This document shows, piece after piece, positions 61,926 through 64,000 of a stretch of DNA of 64,000 nucleotides. This stretch comes from Oegoconia quadripuncta (lineage: Eukaryota; Arthropoda; Insecta; Lepidoptera; Autostichidae), in the NCBI GenBank assembly GCA_949316235.1, contig OX438743.1:24053771-24117770 (forward strand), written 5' to 3'. Position numbers and translations under genes: made by a program. Position 1 is the first letter of the stretch, and each line of letters starts with the position of its first letter. The notes below the pieces were generated by a model, which was not told the DNA's origin, made no database searches, and was given only the letters and a program-made list of their open reading frames with translations.

Positions 61926-62239
61926 ATATATTTCACCAAGATTTGGTCCAACTCAAACACTATAGTCAGACGGTCAGTGACCCCGCTGCACATGCAAGAC
62001 CTTGATCGGTCAGATCGTGATAGTTGATAACTTAAGTAGCGATTGCAGCGCTACATTCAGCATTCTTTTAACGAATTATTATTAATTTTACACGTACTAC
62101 TAAATTGTGTCTTTTCAAGACCAGGTGACAGTATTATTAGCAGCCCCTGTGGCCCGTCTTCTTCTTCTTATTTTTGAGGATGGCAACCAGTCAACCTCAC
62201 TGTCGAGGGACATTACTGCGAGTTTCGAGTGAATATTTC
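61926..62239. other. Nothing recognised
   Basis: No open frame or repeat recognised beyond short pieces. Confidence 0.4.
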
Positions 62240-62555
62240 TCTTATTTCTTCAGTTTTTATGTCAGTCTCAGTCAAAACAAGTAATTCGTCGTATACTTGG
62301 CGTATACAAAGTCTAGTCACGGTCAAGTCATTCTTCAGTAAAGTGGCAGAATGCTTTACAAAAGATTTTGGCGGCTCCGACTCGAAACTCCGTTACGTAC
62401 TTTAATTTACACTTACTTTCACCTGTACACCATCACTAACGTTTGCTGCACAATATTCTGCCATTATTAAGCTTCAAAAGTTAGAATGCACAAATTATAA
62501 GAATTATAAAGAAAAATGCAACTTCACTCGCCGAGATCCCGCCAAAAAGCCCTGT
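62240..62555 (+). repeat. Repeat family R-x, copy 3
   Basis: Collinear with 30100-30330, with an extra about 60 nt (CCATTATTAAGCTTCAAAAG) also found in copy 2. Confidence 0.8.
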
Positions 62556-62869
62556 GGCCCTTAACTTGACAACTGCTTTCAATAGACAACAACCGGGACA
62601 GACTTTATTCCGTCCAGTGGCGCCTTCATTGGATAAATGAAGATTCCTTTTTAAATACAGAATAAATCAATGAAATCGCTCTGCCCTGCACTCAAGAAGC
62701 CTAAAAGCTATTCATAATACACAAATGTGCTACGACCGCTTTGATTTCTAGATATTTACAGGAGTATGAAGTGCTTCAGCTATGATATTCCGTAAAGACA
62801 CTACAACTCGCATCGGAATTCATGGTGAGATCCCAAACGATTACAAAATAGCTTAAGTCCACGTATTTA

Positions 62870-63215
62870 CGTTCAGTTTCGCCCGTGTCATTTACCTACA
62901 CTTGGCCGCTCCCAACGCCTGTCTCTCAGTTTTTTACAGGATGCATTTCGGGGAGTGTGCGTTGGAATTACATAATCTTATTCCACCGTCACCCTTCCAT
63001 CTTCGGACCACTAGGCGTGGGGAGGGATTCCACCCGTATATAGTTAATATACCGAACATTCGCACTAAGAAGTTCGATTCTTCATTCATCATCCGAACAG
63101 CCAAGGCATGGAACTCCGAGCAGAGTGAATAGGCATTTACTGGGATCGCGTGCTTCATCTTCGACCACATCATCACTTTCCATCAGGTGAGATTGTGGTC
63201 AAACGCGAATCCAAC
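62870..63215 (+). pseudogene. Non-LTR reverse transcriptase C-terminal fragment
   Basis: FYRMHFGECALELHNLIPPS, FHLRTTRRG and RTKKFDSSFIIRTAKAWNS match the FYRI-HGECS-EL--LIP ... RTT ... F---F--RTA-LWN-LP block of Jockey-type moth reverse transcriptases. A stop replaces the end of the block. Confidence 0.8.
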
Positions 63216-63229
63216 CATTCCTAAAAAAA

Positions 63230-63405
63230 AAATATTATGTATTGTGAAGAAACCTGCATGCCTGAGAAATAAAAATTTAAAGGACATGCCTTTCCCCAAC
63301 TCGCATTGGCCAGCCTGGTGTACCATGACCCGTACTCCCTCCATTATACGAGGGAAGGCATATATCCCTCAGTGAGATGTTTACGGGCTGATGATGATGA
63401 TGTAC
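63230..63405 (+). repeat. SINE-C 3' body
   Basis: GAAGAAACCTGCATGCCTGA to TTTACGGGCTGATGATGATG. The head is absent. Confidence 0.78.
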
Positions 63406-64000
63406 TGTAATTCACAAAAAAAATATCGATCGAGATGTTTATGGCCAGTCCTGGCCGCCCCATAAAATGGCCACCCTTTTGTAAATATGCCACGGACCAC
63501 GGTCACTTGAAGCCTCATCGCAGATTTGGACGCGAGCGCCACAGCGAAGCTTATAAAATCAGCATCCAGCGCTGATAGCTGGATGGACAACAACTATGCA
63601 ATGACTGGACAGAGACGTGTACCGTTACGTCAGGTACTGCTGTTTTCGGAACACTTTTTACTACCGATTTATTTTAATCATTTTGTAATGAATCGTGCGC
63701 AGCGCACGGCGCCAAATCTGATTCCGGTAGTCGACAGGTTTCAGCGCTCGAGCACTTTGAACTTTTTTTACTCGATTGCTCTAGAAAAGGGCAATGGTTT
63801 ACGTATGTATGTCCGTTCGTTTGGCGCATCTTGTAGCCTAAACGACATGACCGATTTCGAAGTGTATATGGTGTCGTTAGATTCGTCTTGATACCTGTAG
63901 TGTCATAGGATACATTTTATGGTAAAAAAATACCAACATGGGGTCTGCAAAATATGCTGTCCGGTTTTTTAAACGTAATAGTTATTAATGGATTGCGATA
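63406..64000. other. Right edge, little recognised
   Basis: Positions 63440-63560 share ATCGCAGATTTGGACGCGAG with 40130-40160. An open plus frame at 63526-63891 has no family resemblance; its 3' half (GATTGCTCTAGAAAAGGGCA) looks like a common repeat. Confidence 0.4.

Noticed and set aside
63526..63891. 121-codon plus-strand frame near the right edge
   Set aside because: It runs through dispersed repeat sequence and shows no protein family features.

Overview
The window is a piece of a moth or butterfly (Lepidoptera) nuclear genome. It is AT-rich, has spliced genes with GT-AG introns, and is packed with tRNA-headed SINEs, 3' ends of non-LTR retrotransposons, MITEs and foldback elements of types I recognise from lepidopteran genomes. 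There are no operons, CRISPR arrays or bacterial features.

Two host genes can be supported, both on the minus strand. (1) Positions 39018 down to 579 hold the first 20 coding exons (1154 codons) of THADA, the animal counterpart of yeast Trm732 (DUF2428 family). Every splice phase from exon 1 to exon 20 agrees, and the family landmarks appear in the expected order: SSPEG, the CAWRSVKE block, HRGAFEQAY, TRRSAGLPF, NILRALFR and NSSTLLFSAL. The last exons lie beyond position 1. (2) Positions 53556 down to about 40530 hold a Gln-rich secreted protein that I cannot name. It has a TATA promoter, a 1579-nt first coding exon with a signal peptide, a clear second exon, and probably two more exons ending in an acidic Lys/Pro/Glu-rich tail and a polyadenylation signal. 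The four-exon model gives an in-frame 655-residue protein, but exon 3 is weak.

The rest is transposon-derived. Positions 1-6,000 hold a 240-bp tandem array, a Helitron-type ORF remnant and a Mutator-like fragment cut by a mariner fragment. Positions 6,000-39,000 are THADA introns filled with SINEs, LINE tails, MITEs and (CA)n tracts, several within 20-120 nt of splice sites. Positions 41,000-50,000 are mostly repeats, including a mariner derivative with 268-bp terminal inverted repeats and a foldback element split by a SINE. Positions 54,000-64,000 hold another foldback, more LINE and SINE copies and a decayed, intron-containing FEN/XPG-like gene.

Most worth a second look: a 61-bp minisatellite that has copied the end of THADA exon 17 (part of the RRSAGLP motif) together with its splice donor; a duplicated piece of THADA exon 18, still open in frame, lying in an upstream THADA intron; and the unnamed secreted protein gene.
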